Part shown: piece after piece, positions 24,573 through 33,667 of the stretch
Layout: every line of letters begins with the position of its first letter
How positions within the stretch are numbered: the stretch's first letter is position 1
DNA from: Oscillospiraceae bacterium
GTDB taxonomy: Bacteria; Bacillota; Clostridia; Oscillospirales; UBA929
DNA: 43,841 nt
Direction of reading: 5' to 3'
Assembly: GCA_009780275.1 (NCBI GenBank)
Contig: WRAI01000021.1
Span: forward strand, 1 to 43,841
Notes under the pieces: model-generated
The model's database searches: none
Told to the model about the DNA's origin: nothing
What the model saw: only the letters and a program-made list of their open reading frames with translations
Position numbers and translations under genes: made by a program

Positions 24573-25664
24573 ATGAAGAAACTTTGTTTGTTACTGCTTG
24601 CCATGGTGTTATTGCTGACGGCGTGCAACGGCGCGTCGGACAATTTATTCTATAATTACAACAATGGTGAATATGAAACGTCGTATGAGCCGCCGACAAA
24701 CGGGTTTGGTGAAAAACTCGAATTTCCCGATGATGGTTTGACCATTATGCTGCCGGATACGTGGCAGGGTGAGAGCGACCGTTACCGAAATTTAGAGGTT
24801 GAACCGCAGCCGGGGCGTATCGATTTTGTGTTTACACCAGACGCCGCTTTGGCGTTGTTGGCACGCTTGGATGATGAGTACGACATGACTGACGATGAAC
24901 GCATGATGTTATGGAGCGACTTTGAGGCCATGCGCATCCACATCGCTACTGTCTTGGTCATTGGCGTTGAGTTGGCCGATGCCGGCATTCACGTCCTTGA
25001 AGCGCGAGAATTGTTTTATCATGAAGTGGTCATTGGCGACCAGGGTGACTATCGTTACTTGTTTTTCTATGATAACAGCGACGACTATGACCGCGAGCAT
25101 TTGTCGGCTGAGGAGCGTGAGAGGTTTAATGGATTGATCGATACGCTGGAGCAATTACAAAGCGGCATTGCCATGACTGAGCGCACTATTCCGGGTGATG
25201 CCACCAACTTTTCGGCGCTGACATTAGACGGTGAGGGCATTGATAGCCACTTTATTCAACAGTATCGCATGACAGTCGTGTTGTTGTGGGCGACGTGGAA
25301 TGAAGAAAGTCTTGACATTTTGCCGAACATGGCGCAATTGCAGCCGCAGTTGCCGGACGATGTAGGGCTGTTGGCGATTGTGACCGATATTTTCAAGGAT
25401 GTCGAACAGAATGGGTCACAGGGTGATGAGTTTGCGGCGGTTGCGGCAAACGTCGTCGCGGCGGCGGGCATTGAGTTTCCGGTGTTGGCAGGCAATGCAT
25501 CGCTGTTTTCCATCATGGAGCTGGGGCGCGCGTTTCCGACATTGCTGTTTTACAACCGAGACGGGCAATTGCTCGGCCCGGCGATTGTGCCGCCGGATAC
25601 CTCCGTGGCAGCATTACTCGGCTTGGTTGATGACAGGCTTGTTATGCTGGGCGCAGTGGGTTAG
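24573..25664 (+). CDS. Lipoprotein with thioredoxin-fold C-terminus lacking the CxxC
   Basis: 363 residues. A signal peptide with lipobox LLTAC places it on the outer membrane face by lipidation at Cys18. The middle (60-220) is a soluble domain without a clear match. The last 130 residues follow the TlpA/redoxin layout: MTVVLLWATWNEESLDILPN, then VGLLAIVTDIFK and the cis-Pro region AFPTLLFYNRDGQLLG. Where TlpA has WCxxC, this has WNEES, so it cannot do thiol-disulfide chemistry and may be a binding or folding module. I take ATG 24573 after GAGGAGAG. comF starts immediately after the stop. Confidence 0.8.
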   Translation: MKKLCLLLLAMVLLLTACNGASDNLFYNYNNGEYETSYEPPTNGFGEKLEFPDDGLTIMLPDTWQGESDRYRNLEVEPQPGRIDFVFTPDAALALLARLDDEYDMTDDERMMLWSDFEAMRIHIATVLVIGVELADAGIHVLEARELFYHEVVIGDQGDYRYLFFYDNSDDYDREHLSAEERERFNGLIDTLEQLQSGIAMTERTIPGDATNFSALTLDGEGIDSHFIQQYRMTVVLLWATWNEESLDILPNMAQLQPQLPDDVGLLAIVTDIFKDVEQNGSQGDEFAAVAANVVAAAGIEFPVLAGNASLFSIMELGRAFPTLLFYNRDGQLLGPAIVPPDTSVAALLGLVDDRLVMLGAVG

Positions 25665-26285
25665 ATGAATATATTGAAATGGTTATTTCCCGCGCGGTGC
25701 CTATGCTGCCGTGCGTTGTCGAGGAATTCTGATGACGTATGTGAAGACTGTTTGAATGCGTTGCCACGACGAAATCCACCATATATTAAACAGCAAGACA
25801 TGTCGTGGTGCGTTGCGCCGTTCGCGCTGAATGACACATCGCGGAAGCTGTTGCACAACTTAAAGTTTCATGGGCAACTCGCCGTGGCGGATTATTTTGC
25901 CAAAGAAATCGTTGACTGTCTGCCTGTATTTGGCAACATCGATTTGGTCACATGGGTGCCGCTGTCGCTGCAACGTCATAGGGAGCGCGGGTACAGCCAA
26001 AGCCACCGCATGGCGAAAGGCGTAGCCAAAAGTCTGGGCTTGCCGTGTGTGAAGTTACTGCACAAGGCGCGGCATACTGAGAAGCAGAGCATGGCCAAAG
26101 ACGTTGCCGAGCGGCAGCGCAATGTGCAGGGCGTGTACCGTGTTGTTGGTGACGGCATGATTGGCAAGCGGGTTTTGCTGATTGACGATGTTTGGACAAG
26201 CGGCGCCACGATGCGTGAGTGTTGCGGCGTGCTGCGAGCAGCCGGGACTGTGGAGGTTTGCGGTGCGGTGGCAATAGGGGTGTAG
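25665..26285 (+). CDS. comF: ComF family phosphoribosyltransferase-like protein
   Basis: 206 residues. N-terminal Cys cluster (CLCCRALS...CEDCLN) as a zinc finger, then VTWVPLSLQRHRERGYSQSH, a ComF hallmark, and the PRPP-binding loop VLLIDDVWTSGAT. ComF acts in DNA uptake for transformation in competent Firmicutes; in many Clostridia it is present without proven competence. The start directly abuts the lipoprotein stop (TAGATG), so the two are coupled. Confidence 0.9.
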   Translation: MNILKWLFPARCLCCRALSRNSDDVCEDCLNALPRRNPPYIKQQDMSWCVAPFALNDTSRKLLHNLKFHGQLAVADYFAKEIVDCLPVFGNIDLVTWVPLSLQRHRERGYSQSHRMAKGVAKSLGLPCVKLLHKARHTEKQSMAKDVAERQRNVQGVYRVVGDGMIGKRVLLIDDVWTSGATMRECCGVLRAAGTVEVCGAVAIGV

Positions 26286-26300
26286 GAAGAGAGAGCAGCT

Positions 26301-26525
26301 ATGATTTCTGGAGCTGTCACCGTTGTTTGTTTACTTGCTAATTCAAAAATGTCCATGCGTATTAAACGTATGGAGTATGAAATAGCGAAAAGCGGAGAAA
26401 AGCGGCAAAGAATGATAGATCCATATAAGCAACTTGTGAGCTTGATTTTTGAAATATTGACTCTTGTCAAACAAAATAAGACGATAAATGATACAGAAAC
26501 TTTAATTGACTATAATAACGATTGA
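26301..26525 (+). CDS. Small protein, unknown
   Basis: 74 residues, MISGAVTVVCLLANSKMSMR then a helical, charged remainder (IKRMEYEIAKSGEKRQRM). The N-terminus is mildly hydrophobic. A GGAAGAGAG-like site precedes ATG 26301 and it lies 15 bases after comF. Plausible but unproven; it could be spurious. Confidence 0.4.
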   Translation: MISGAVTVVCLLANSKMSMRIKRMEYEIAKSGEKRQRMIDPYKQLVSLIFEILTLVKQNKTINDTETLIDYNND

Positions 26526-26561
26526 CTATGCAAATGCCCCCCCGTATATTCCTCCTCAATC

Positions 26562-26593
26562 TGTCAATAATGAAAACATACATGATTGACAGC
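26562..26593. promoter_or_regulatory. Inverted repeat upstream of the MreB homologue
   Basis: CTGTCAAT (26562-26569) and ATTGACAG (26586-26593), perfect 8-base arms 16 bases apart, ending 11 bases before the start codon. It may be an operator or an mRNA structure beside the GAGGGCGGA ribosome-binding site. Confidence 0.35.
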
Positions 26594-26604
26594 GAGGGCG
26601 GACT

Positions 26605-27630
26605 ATGTTTACAAAGGATATCGGTTTAGATTTGGGGACGGCATCAATTTTGGTGTTTGTCAAAGGCAAGGGCGTGGTGATGAAAGAGCCGAGCGTTGTT
26701 GCCATCGATAAGGCCAGCGGGAAATTGCTCAAAGTGGGTGCTGAGGCGCAGGAGATGCTGGGCCGTACGCCGGGCAATATTATGGCGATTCGGCCGTTGC
26801 GTGAGGGTGTGATCAGCGACTACGAGATGACCGAACGCATGATTAAGGAGTTTCTGCGCAAAGTTAACGCGTTTCGTATGAGCAAGCCGCGGGTGGTCAT
26901 CTGTGTGCCGAGCGGTATTACCGAGGTTGAGGAGCGTGCCGTTTACGATGCCGGGCTGAACGCCGGGGCGCGGCGGATTTTTTTGGTGCAAGAGCCGTTG
27001 GCAGCGGCGTTGGGAGCCGGCATTGATATTACCAAGCCGTGCGGGCATATGGTGGTTGACATCGGCGGCGGCACGACCGATATTGCTGTCATTAGTTTAT
27101 CCAATATTGTTGATTCTTCCTCCATTAAAATCGCCGGCGACCAGTTTGACGAGGCGACGGTCAAGTATATACGTAAAAAGCATAATGTACTGATTGGCGA
27201 CCGTACGGCCGAGGAGCTGAAAGTCAACATCGGCTGTGTTGTGTCGCGCAAGGAAGTCAAGGCGGCCAAGGTGCGCGGGCGGTGCTTGCTGACAGGCCTG
27301 CCGAAGGAGATTACCGTTACGTCAAGCCAAATGGTTGAGGCGTTTGCCGAATCGGGTAGCCGTATTGTTGAAGCCATTCACGCCGTGCTGGAACGCACGC
27401 CGCCGGAACTGGTCGCCGACATTTCGAGTAACGGTATTTTGATGACGGGCGGTGGCTGCCTGCTTTACGGACTAGATAAATTGATTGAGAGCAAGACGGG
27501 CATTCGCACTTTTATCGCCGATGAGCCAATTAGCTGCGTGGTGAACGGCACGGGCAAGAGTTTGGAGTATATTGACGATATGCAGGATGGGACGATTAAT
27601 ATTGCGCGGAGAAAGCAGATGCAAATTTAG
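26605..27630 (+). CDS. MreB/Mbl rod-shape actin homologue
   Basis: 341 residues; polymerising ATPase that guides side-wall synthesis. Seen: the phosphate-1 loop DIGLDLGTASILVFVKGKGV, ARRIFLVQEPLAAALGAGI, the phosphate-2 loop VVDIGGGTTDIAVISL and the adenosine loop ILMTGGGCLLYGLDKLIE. No mreC or mreD follows, so it is a stand-alone paralogue of the Mbl/MreBH kind or the only copy. The RodA-like protein at 7387-8502 is a natural partner. Confidence 0.93.
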   Translation: MFTKDIGLDLGTASILVFVKGKGVVMKEPSVVAIDKASGKLLKVGAEAQEMLGRTPGNIMAIRPLREGVISDYEMTERMIKEFLRKVNAFRMSKPRVVICVPSGITEVEERAVYDAGLNAGARRIFLVQEPLAAALGAGIDITKPCGHMVVDIGGGTTDIAVISLSNIVDSSSIKIAGDQFDEATVKYIRKKHNVLIGDRTAEELKVNIGCVVSRKEVKAAKVRGRCLLTGLPKEITVTSSQMVEAFAESGSRIVEAIHAVLERTPPELVADISSNGILMTGGGCLLYGLDKLIESKTGIRTFIADEPISCVVNGTGKSLEYIDDMQDGTINIARRKQMQI

Positions 27631-27674
27631 AGTTGCCGAGCAGATGGCGTCACAAAGTGTGACATATATATAAC

Positions 27675-27693
27675 GGACGGCCAATGGTCGCCC
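27675..27693. repeat. GTAGGG-type palindromic repeat, partial copy 3
   Basis: Hairpin of GGACGGCCA (27675-27683) and TGGTCGCCC (27685-27693), continuing into CTACAT. It is half of the unit seen at 22911 and 23809, and lies just ahead of the thioesterase start. Confidence 0.5.
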
Positions 27694-27713
27694 CTACATA
27701 CATGGAGGCTATT

Positions 27714-28442
27714 ATGACCAATATTTTAACCCGTGAATTTTACGTCAGCGGCAATGAGTGTGATTATGACGGGCGCATTCATGTCCACACATTGCAGAGC
27801 AAATTGATGGACTGTGCGTATATACACGCCGAGGATTTGGACGTGTCGCGGCAGGAAGTTCAGGCACTGACCGGCGGCGGTGTGTGGGTGTTGGTTCGCT
27901 TGGGTGTATCGCTTAATGCGCCATTGCATTACCCGCAGACATTCACGATCGATACTTGGCCGACGGGTGTTAAAGGGCCGTATTTTGGGCGCGATTATGT
28001 GATTCGGCGCGGCGATGAGACTGTTGGCCAGGCGAGCAGTGCGTGGTTGATTGTCAATCCCGACACTACGCGCATCATACGCGGCCGCGATTTGCCGCAG
28101 GCCGACATTCACGGAAATCCCGGTGCGGCGGTATGCTATGATTTAGAGAAAATAGCGCCGCCCGATGAATTGAAAGTCATCGGGCGGCATATTGTGCAAT
28201 ATGCTGACTTGGATATTAACAACCATGTCAACAACACGCGATATCTGGCCATTGCAGCAAATGCGCTGGCGTTACATACGCGTCGGCAGTGCATGACGGC
28301 ATGGCAGATTAACTACACTGAGCAATGCCTATCTGGCGAGGAAATTGTGCTGTCCAGCGGCGTATATGATGACCGATCACTGTATGTTGTGGGTGAGGTT
28401 GATGGCAAACGGCGGTTTGATATGCGGGTTTGGTTGGGATAA
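27714..28442 (+). CDS. Acyl-ACP thioesterase (FatA/FatB type)
   Basis: Hydrolyses acyl-ACP to release free fatty acids, ending or branching fatty acid synthesis. 242 residues, two hot-dog domains. Seen: the first half with WVLVRLGVSLNAPLHYPQTF and SSAWLIVNPDTTRIIRG. The second half has the catalytic NHVNNTRYL in ADLDINNHVNNTRYLA, which holds the Asn/His active-site pair. Start ATG 27714 follows GGAGG; an in-frame ATG at 27684 has no site. Confidence 0.9.
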   Translation: MTNILTREFYVSGNECDYDGRIHVHTLQSKLMDCAYIHAEDLDVSRQEVQALTGGGVWVLVRLGVSLNAPLHYPQTFTIDTWPTGVKGPYFGRDYVIRRGDETVGQASSAWLIVNPDTTRIIRGRDLPQADIHGNPGAAVCYDLEKIAPPDELKVIGRHIVQYADLDINNHVNNTRYLAIAANALALHTRRQCMTAWQINYTEQCLSGEEIVLSSGVYDDRSLYVVGEVDGKRRFDMRVWLG

Positions 28443-28479
28443 TTTAAAACGCCCGCCTCGACTACTTAATGCTTTGTGC

Positions 28480-29871
28480 TTATCTTTGCGCCAGCAGCAC
28501 TTCGACGATTTCCTCAAAACGCATAAACCGTGACGCCTTGACAAGAATATGGTCGCCGTCTTGTAAAAAATCATTTAATGCGGCAATGGCTTGAGACTTT
28601 TCGGCGAAGTGCATAGCTGTCAGTGTTGGTTTCTTGGCTTTGGCACCATCGTAGATGTGACGGCTTGACGTACCAATGCAGATAAGCGCGTCTACGTCGC
28701 ATTCACTGATATGCTCACCTGTTTGATAATGCAAAGCGTTCTCATCGGGGCCCAATTCGCCCATATCACCCAAGATGGCAACGCGTCTGCCGGGGAGAGT
28801 TGACAACGCCGTTACGGATGCTTTTACTGAGCTGGGATTGGCGTTGTAGCAGTCGTCAATGATCGTGAATTTCGTGCTCTTGCATACATTTGAACGGCCT
28901 TGCACGGCTTGGAAATCAGTAATGCCGCGCGCGATTTCCGTTGGCGTCATGCCCAACCGCACACCGACTGCTGTAGAAGCCAACGCGGCATAGACCATAG
29001 GTGTGCCGAAAACGGGAATGGCGACAGGCAAGCGCATATCATTCCAGCAAAGGTCACAAGAAGTGCCTGCTTCGCCTTGATTTTCAATATTTTCGACGTG
29101 GTATGCGTTTTGCGGTAAAAGGCCGTACAGCACTGTTTTCACGTTTGTTTTGTCCGGTGCAATGTCGGTGACTTTGCAGGAATGTAACATATCGTCGTCG
29201 CCGTTTAACAACGCTATACCGCCGGGCATAATGCCGTGAAAAATCTCAGTCTTTGCTCGAAAAACGCCCGCACGGTCGCCCAAATTATCCAAGTGTGCAT
29301 AGCCGATAATGGTAATGATAGCCACCGTGGGTTGCACCATGTCGGTCAGGCGTGTCATTTCGCCAAAGTCAGAAATGCCCATTTCGATGACGGCGACCTC
29401 GTGCTCTTCGCGCAACCCTAAAAGTGTCAGCGGTACGCCCAGCTCGTTATTGAGATTGCCTGCAGTTTTATGTACGTTGAATTTTGCGCCCAAAACGCTT
29501 GCCATCATTTCTTTGGTGCTTGTTTTGCCCACGCTGCCTGTGATGCCGATGACAGGGATGTCAAATAAAGCTCGATAATAGCGTGCCAAGGCCTTAATCG
29601 CTGTTTGTGTACAGGGTACAATAATTTGCGCGCCCGGGGCATCTTCGATTTCTCGTTCCACCAGCGCACAAACAGCGCCACGCGCCAATACGTCGGCAAC
29701 AAAGTCGTGCCCGTCAACACGATTGCCGGGGATTGCCAAAAAAAGTGCGCCGGCAACATCAAGACGTGAATCCATCACGACTTGTTGGATTAAAGCATTC
29801 TCAACACCGCCGATGAGAACACCGTCCATTGCCGCGGTTGCTTGCGCTAAGGTTAGAGGCTTCATCTTCAT
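28480..29871 (-). CDS. murF: UDP-N-acetylmuramoyl-tripeptide-D-alanyl-D-alanine ligase
   Basis: Adds D-Ala-D-Ala to UDP-MurNAc-tripeptide, the last cytosolic step of peptidoglycan precursor synthesis. 463 residues. ATP-binding IGITGSVGKTSTKEMM, then HKTAGNLNNELGVPLTLLGL, ...VIEMGISDFGEM, and later IIDDCYNANPSSVKAS, all MurF hallmarks. The start overlaps the ddl stop by 4 bases (ATGA), so the two are coupled and supply and use of D-Ala-D-Ala are linked. A longer frame to 29910 has no start signal. Confidence 0.96.
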   Translation of the reverse strand: MKMKPLTLAQATAAMDGVLIGGVENALIQQVVMDSRLDVAGALFLAIPGNRVDGHDFVADVLARGAVCALVEREIEDAPGAQIIVPCTQTAIKALARYYRALFDIPVIGITGSVGKTSTKEMMASVLGAKFNVHKTAGNLNNELGVPLTLLGLREEHEVAVIEMGISDFGEMTRLTDMVQPTVAIITIIGYAHLDNLGDRAGVFRAKTEIFHGIMPGGIALLNGDDDMLHSCKVTDIAPDKTNVKTVLYGLLPQNAYHVENIENQGEAGTSCDLCWNDMRLPVAIPVFGTPMVYAALASTAVGVRLGMTPTEIARGITDFQAVQGRSNVCKSTKFTIIDDCYNANPSSVKASVTALSTLPGRRVAILGDMGELGPDENALHYQTGEHISECDVDALICIGTSSRHIYDGAKAKKPTLTAMHFAEKSQAIAALNDFLQDGDHILVKASRFMRFEEIVEVLLAQR

Positions 29872-30890
29872 ATATATTTCTCCATTGAGATGTCGATGAT
29901 TTTTTGGCACAGATCGACGAAGTTAAGTCCGATGGCTTGCGCTTCTTGCGGAAGCAAACTCAGTGGGGTCATGCCAGGTAGGGTATTAGACTCTAAATAG
30001 AAGATTTCGTTATCATCGCTCAATATAAAATCTGTGCGGGAATACACGCTAAGGTGTAGTGCGTTGTGTGCCGCGAGGGCATGGGCTTGCATTTTTACTG
30101 CGATTTCGGCGGGGATTTCAGCGGGACAAACTTCTGTAGTGTGACCTTGGTATTTGGCCTCGTAATCGAAAAATTCAGCTGTGGGGCAGATTTCGATGAC
30201 AGGCAGAACTGCATCGCCTAAAACGCCGACCGAGAATTCGCGCCCGGAGACAAATTGCTCGACTAAAGCCTCGTTGTCCAAGGCGAAAACAGCGTTCAAA
30301 GCAGGCAGGATATCGGACTCGCGCCGCACGATCGTCGTAGCGACACTTGAACCGCCGCTGGCGGGCTTGATGACGACAGGTGGGGTGATTTGTGGTGTGA
30401 GCTCATCGCGGCGAAGAATAAAGCCGGGCGGCACTTTGATGCCTGCTGCTTGCATCAAAGTGCGGCTGATGCCTTTGTGCATGGCAAGCGCTGAGCCGAG
30501 AAAGTCCGTACCGGTGTATTTGATGCCGGCCAAGTCAAAGGCGGCTTGCAAGCGGCCGTTTTCGCCGTCTTCGCCGTGTAGTGCCATAAACACGATGTCG
30601 GCAGTGCGGCACAATTCAAACACGCCATCACCGATTAGATTTGCATCGTTGCCTGCGCGTTGGCGCTGAACGTCTGTCAAATCAGGTTGTTGCCCCATTG
30701 GAACCGTTGGTACGCGCTCTAAATTATTATCGAAAGCGTCGCGTGCCGGTTTGACGGAACAACCAAAGAACAAGTCCATCAACAGCACTTGATGCCCTAT
30801 GTCCATCAACGCGGCTGCAATTTGGCGCCCCGTAGCAATTGACACATTGCGTTCAGGATAAAGTCCGCCGCATAAAACGACTATGTGCAT
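29868..30890 (-). CDS. ddl: D-alanine-D-alanine ligase
   Basis: ATP-grasp ligase of 340 residues that makes D-Ala-D-Ala for MurF. Seen: VVLCGGLYPERNVSIATGRQ, ALHGEDGENGRLQAAFDL, then PPVVIKPASGGSSVATTI and the C-terminal DFILSDDNEIFYLESNTLPGMT. An AGGAGG site precedes ATG 30890. The first domain has an insertion of about 30 residues after FFGCSVKPARDAFDNN, longer than in many Ddl proteins. First gene of ddl-murF. Confidence 0.94.
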   Translation of the reverse strand: MHIVVLCGGLYPERNVSIATGRQIAAALMDIGHQVLLMDLFFGCSVKPARDAFDNNLERVPTVPMGQQPDLTDVQRQRAGNDANLIGDGVFELCRTADIVFMALHGEDGENGRLQAAFDLAGIKYTGTDFLGSALAMHKGISRTLMQAAGIKVPPGFILRRDELTPQITPPVVIKPASGGSSVATTIVRRESDILPALNAVFALDNEALVEQFVSGREFSVGVLGDAVLPVIEICPTAEFFDYEAKYQGHTTEVCPAEIPAEIAVKMQAHALAAHNALHLSVYSRTDFILSDDNEIFYLESNTLPGMTPLSLLPQEAQAIGLNFVDLCQKIIDISMEKYI

Positions 30891-30978
30891 GGGGAAATCC
30901 TCCTTATGTGCCGGCTTTAGGCTGCTCGCTGCCCCTGCCGCTAAGCATGCATATCATACCATAGTGTCAGGCGTATGT

Positions 30979-31455
30979 CTATACGGTGTATTTGAGGTCA
31001 AATTCTTTTATCAGCTTTCTGAATCTCGCTGCTTCATGTTCCATAACGGGCGCCGTTATATTATAAATGCAATGCTGTAACACATCGGCATCAATCAGCA
31101 CCTCATCAAAGGCAGGAAAGGTTCCGCTTTTTGAACTGTGGTTATGAATGGCTGAGCAGATTAAGTCAGTTTCATCGTTGGTTGTTATGGCCAACTCATT
31201 TAATACTTCGCGCGCCAATGCAGCGCCTTTTTCAGCATGGCGATCAGAATCCATAAATTTATAGGTATAAAAGTCATGCAACATACCCGCCATCGTCGCC
31301 AATTCGACATTTTCACCGCGTCGGAGCGCAATGAAAGCACAAGCCTGTGAAACGCCGTATAGATGAAGGTAAGCGCAACGGCGCTCAAACGTGTCGGTCA
31401 TATTCAAAATGATATGGTCAATATGTTTGCGCAAAACCTCAATCCGATTTTCCAT
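30979..31455 (-). CDS. HD-domain hydrolase
   Basis: 158 residues with the HD core: ELATMAGMLHDFYTYKF gives the His-Asp pair, then AIHNHS and LIDADVLQHCIYN for later ligands. The usual first His is in YLHLYGVSQACAF. Such proteins are metal phosphohydrolases acting on nucleotides. Start at ATG 31455 because GGAGG is well placed; the frame is open upstream to 31530. A gap of 88 bases separates it from ddl. The substrate is unknown. Confidence 0.78.
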   Translation of the reverse strand: MENRIEVLRKHIDHIILNMTDTFERRCAYLHLYGVSQACAFIALRRGENVELATMAGMLHDFYTYKFMDSDRHAEKGAALAREVLNELAITTNDETDLICSAIHNHSSKSGTFPAFDEVLIDADVLQHCIYNITAPVMEHEAARFRKLIKEFDLKYTV

Positions 31456-31645
31456 CACAACCTCCATGGTATTTATACTCGTAAGCGCACGCCGAACCAA
31501 TTGGTGAGCAATGAGAAAATTATACCACATCGTTCCGGCAAAGTCTACGAAAATTTCTTGTTCGCAGAATCAAAGACAGACCAATTTGACAACGCCGAAA
31601 TGAGATGATATACTCACAGCATTAAGCCGATGCAGGAGGTATTTT

Positions 31646-33601
31646 ATGCTGGAAGGGCGATGGCGCAAGATTTTGCTTGTTGGTATGACAGTGGTGTTTT
31701 TGCTGTCGCTTATGCCGATTGTATGGACAGGATTACATGCGCGCCCATCTAAGGATGATTATATATTCTCGGCATCGTCGTCGTTTCATCACAACTGGTG
31801 GTGGAATGATGATATTGAAGGAAATCGGCAACATTATTTCGAGCGCAGTGTACGCTATGCCGCTCAAAACGGCAATGTGTTTGACATCGGACGGGCGGTA
31901 GGTCATACTGTTGCCGACAACTATATGGAGTGGCAGGGTACGTTTACAGCCATTGCGCTGTTTTCGCTCCAACCGGCCGTTCTTTTCGGGCACGATGCCT
32001 ATCCGTTGACCATGTTGTTTACACTGTTTGCACTTATCGGTGCGACGGCCTTTATGCTCAAAACAATATTGGGAAAGGAATGGCTGCTTCCTTGTCTGCT
32101 GATGTTGACGGTGAGTATACAGTTTGTTCCCCACATCGCGCAAGGGTTCTTTTGGTACAACGGCGCAGTGTTTTATACGTTCTTTTACAGTTTGATGCTT
32201 GTTAGTCTTGCCTTGAAAATACGCCTATTTCGCAATGGCGGCGGTGCTGCCAAAATCGGCAGTGTCGCGCTGTTGAGCTTTTTGATTGGCGGCGGCAATC
32301 TTGTGACGGCGTTGCTGGCATTGCAAATAAATGTCATATTCTTGCTCTTTTTGCTGTGGGAATATCGAGGGCGGCTGAAAGAGTGCGTATCGAAATGGCG
32401 TCCGCAAGCGATTTTTGCCGCGGCTTTGGCTTTGGGATTTGCCATTAATGTCGTCGCGCCGGGCAACGCTGTTCGCGGCGGAGATTTTGGCGGACTGCGT
32501 GCTGCACTAACAAGCATAATCATGTCAATTGGTATTGCTGCTCGTGACATTTTGGTATGGACAAATCCCGCAATTGTCGTCATGCTGCTGCTGGCGTTGC
32601 CGCTGATGTGGCGCCTTGCCCAAAACACTGACTTTTCATTCAAGGCACCGCTTTTGGTGCTCGCCGTGAGTTTTCTGTTGTTTGCCAGCCAGAACGTGCC
32701 GCCATGGTATAGCATGGCGTATACCGGGCCGCCCAGGTTGCGCAACATCGTCTTTTTCTCATATGTGTGGCTGTTGTTCGGCAATGCGTTTTACGTTTTG
32801 GGTTGGGTTGCCAAAAATTTCGAGTTGCGCCCGATTGCCGTACGTTCGGTACGGGCATGGCATAAACCCGCCTTGCTCTGCGCGGGGTTGTTTCTGTTGT
32901 CAGGCGCGTTTTTTGCCTTTCGGCACTCGACAGCGACTTGGGCGACTTACGATGATATACGCCACGGACGTGTGCGCCAATTTCTAGTCGAACATAATGA
33001 GCGGCAGGCATTGCTGCATTCAAGCGATCCATCGGTCACGCTGGCAGCATTTTCTTCGCCGCCGTTTAGCTTGGTGCCTTGGTGGGACAATCAAGCCCCG
33101 TACCTTGGGGTTGAACTGAGCGTGCTTTCCATCGGACCTTTCAATCGAGCTATGGCTGATTTTTACGGCAAAGACGAATTGCTTAGCCTGCCACCGCCGC
33201 GGGTTCGTGCTGAGCCGATGTCGCCGACGTTTGAGTTCCAAGGACGCCAAGCGCAGATTGATACGTATCTTATCAACGCTAACCAATATTTGCGTTTGCG
33301 TGATTTAAGCTATTTTCTACAAAATGTTTTCAATGTTGTTATCGAGGAGGGGCAATTTTCCATATTGACAGGTTACGCCTATATGCCAGTCGGCGGCGAA
33401 GCGCGCCTGCGTCCGCGTGACGTGATTAAACCGGCGTACTTGCACGCAGACACGCTGATTGTCGATGGTGTTCGCGCAGATACTGTGAGCTATACGGTTG
33501 ACGGCGAAGTGCTTTTTATGATACGTGAACTTTTTGAGTTGCTGGATATTGAGTTTGATGTTCGGGATGTGCACGAGCATATTTATTTAACGCTGCGTTG
33601 A
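31646..33601 (+). CDS. Large membrane protein (DUF6056-like) fused to a C-terminal stalk-like domain
   Basis: 651 residues. About ten membrane helices fill residues 10-430, beginning with an RPSKDDYIFSASSSFHH loop that resembles DUF6056 glycosyltransferase-like membrane proteins. After a hydrophilic region, the last 110 residues read YLRLRDLSYFLQNVFNVVIE and later VDGEVLFMIRELFELLDIEF, the repeat pattern of copper-amine-oxidase-N (stalk) domains used for surface anchoring in Clostridia. A GGAGG site precedes ATG 31646. Activity is not known; the fusion suggests an envelope role. Confidence 0.7.
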   Translation: MLEGRWRKILLVGMTVVFLLSLMPIVWTGLHARPSKDDYIFSASSSFHHNWWWNDDIEGNRQHYFERSVRYAAQNGNVFDIGRAVGHTVADNYMEWQGTFTAIALFSLQPAVLFGHDAYPLTMLFTLFALIGATAFMLKTILGKEWLLPCLLMLTVSIQFVPHIAQGFFWYNGAVFYTFFYSLMLVSLALKIRLFRNGGGAAKIGSVALLSFLIGGGNLVTALLALQINVIFLLFLLWEYRGRLKECVSKWRPQAIFAAALALGFAINVVAPGNAVRGGDFGGLRAALTSIIMSIGIAARDILVWTNPAIVVMLLLALPLMWRLAQNTDFSFKAPLLVLAVSFLLFASQNVPPWYSMAYTGPPRLRNIVFFSYVWLLFGNAFYVLGWVAKNFELRPIAVRSVRAWHKPALLCAGLFLLSGAFFAFRHSTATWATYDDIRHGRVRQFLVEHNERQALLHSSDPSVTLAAFSSPPFSLVPWWDNQAPYLGVELSVLSIGPFNRAMADFYGKDELLSLPPPRVRAEPMSPTFEFQGRQAQIDTYLINANQYLRLRDLSYFLQNVFNVVIEEGQFSILTGYAYMPVGGEARLRPRDVIKPAYLHADTLIVDGVRADTVSYTVDGEVLFMIRELFELLDIEFDVRDVHEHIYLTLR

Positions 33602-33667
33602 TAACGAAAAATTTTCCCATACATACCATATGCTCGCTCGGTATAGAATAATGCCCGGGTGATAACT

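Noticed and set aside
32185..32784. Minus-strand frame of 199 codons inside the DUF6056-like gene
   Set aside because: Antisense shadow with no motif or start signal.
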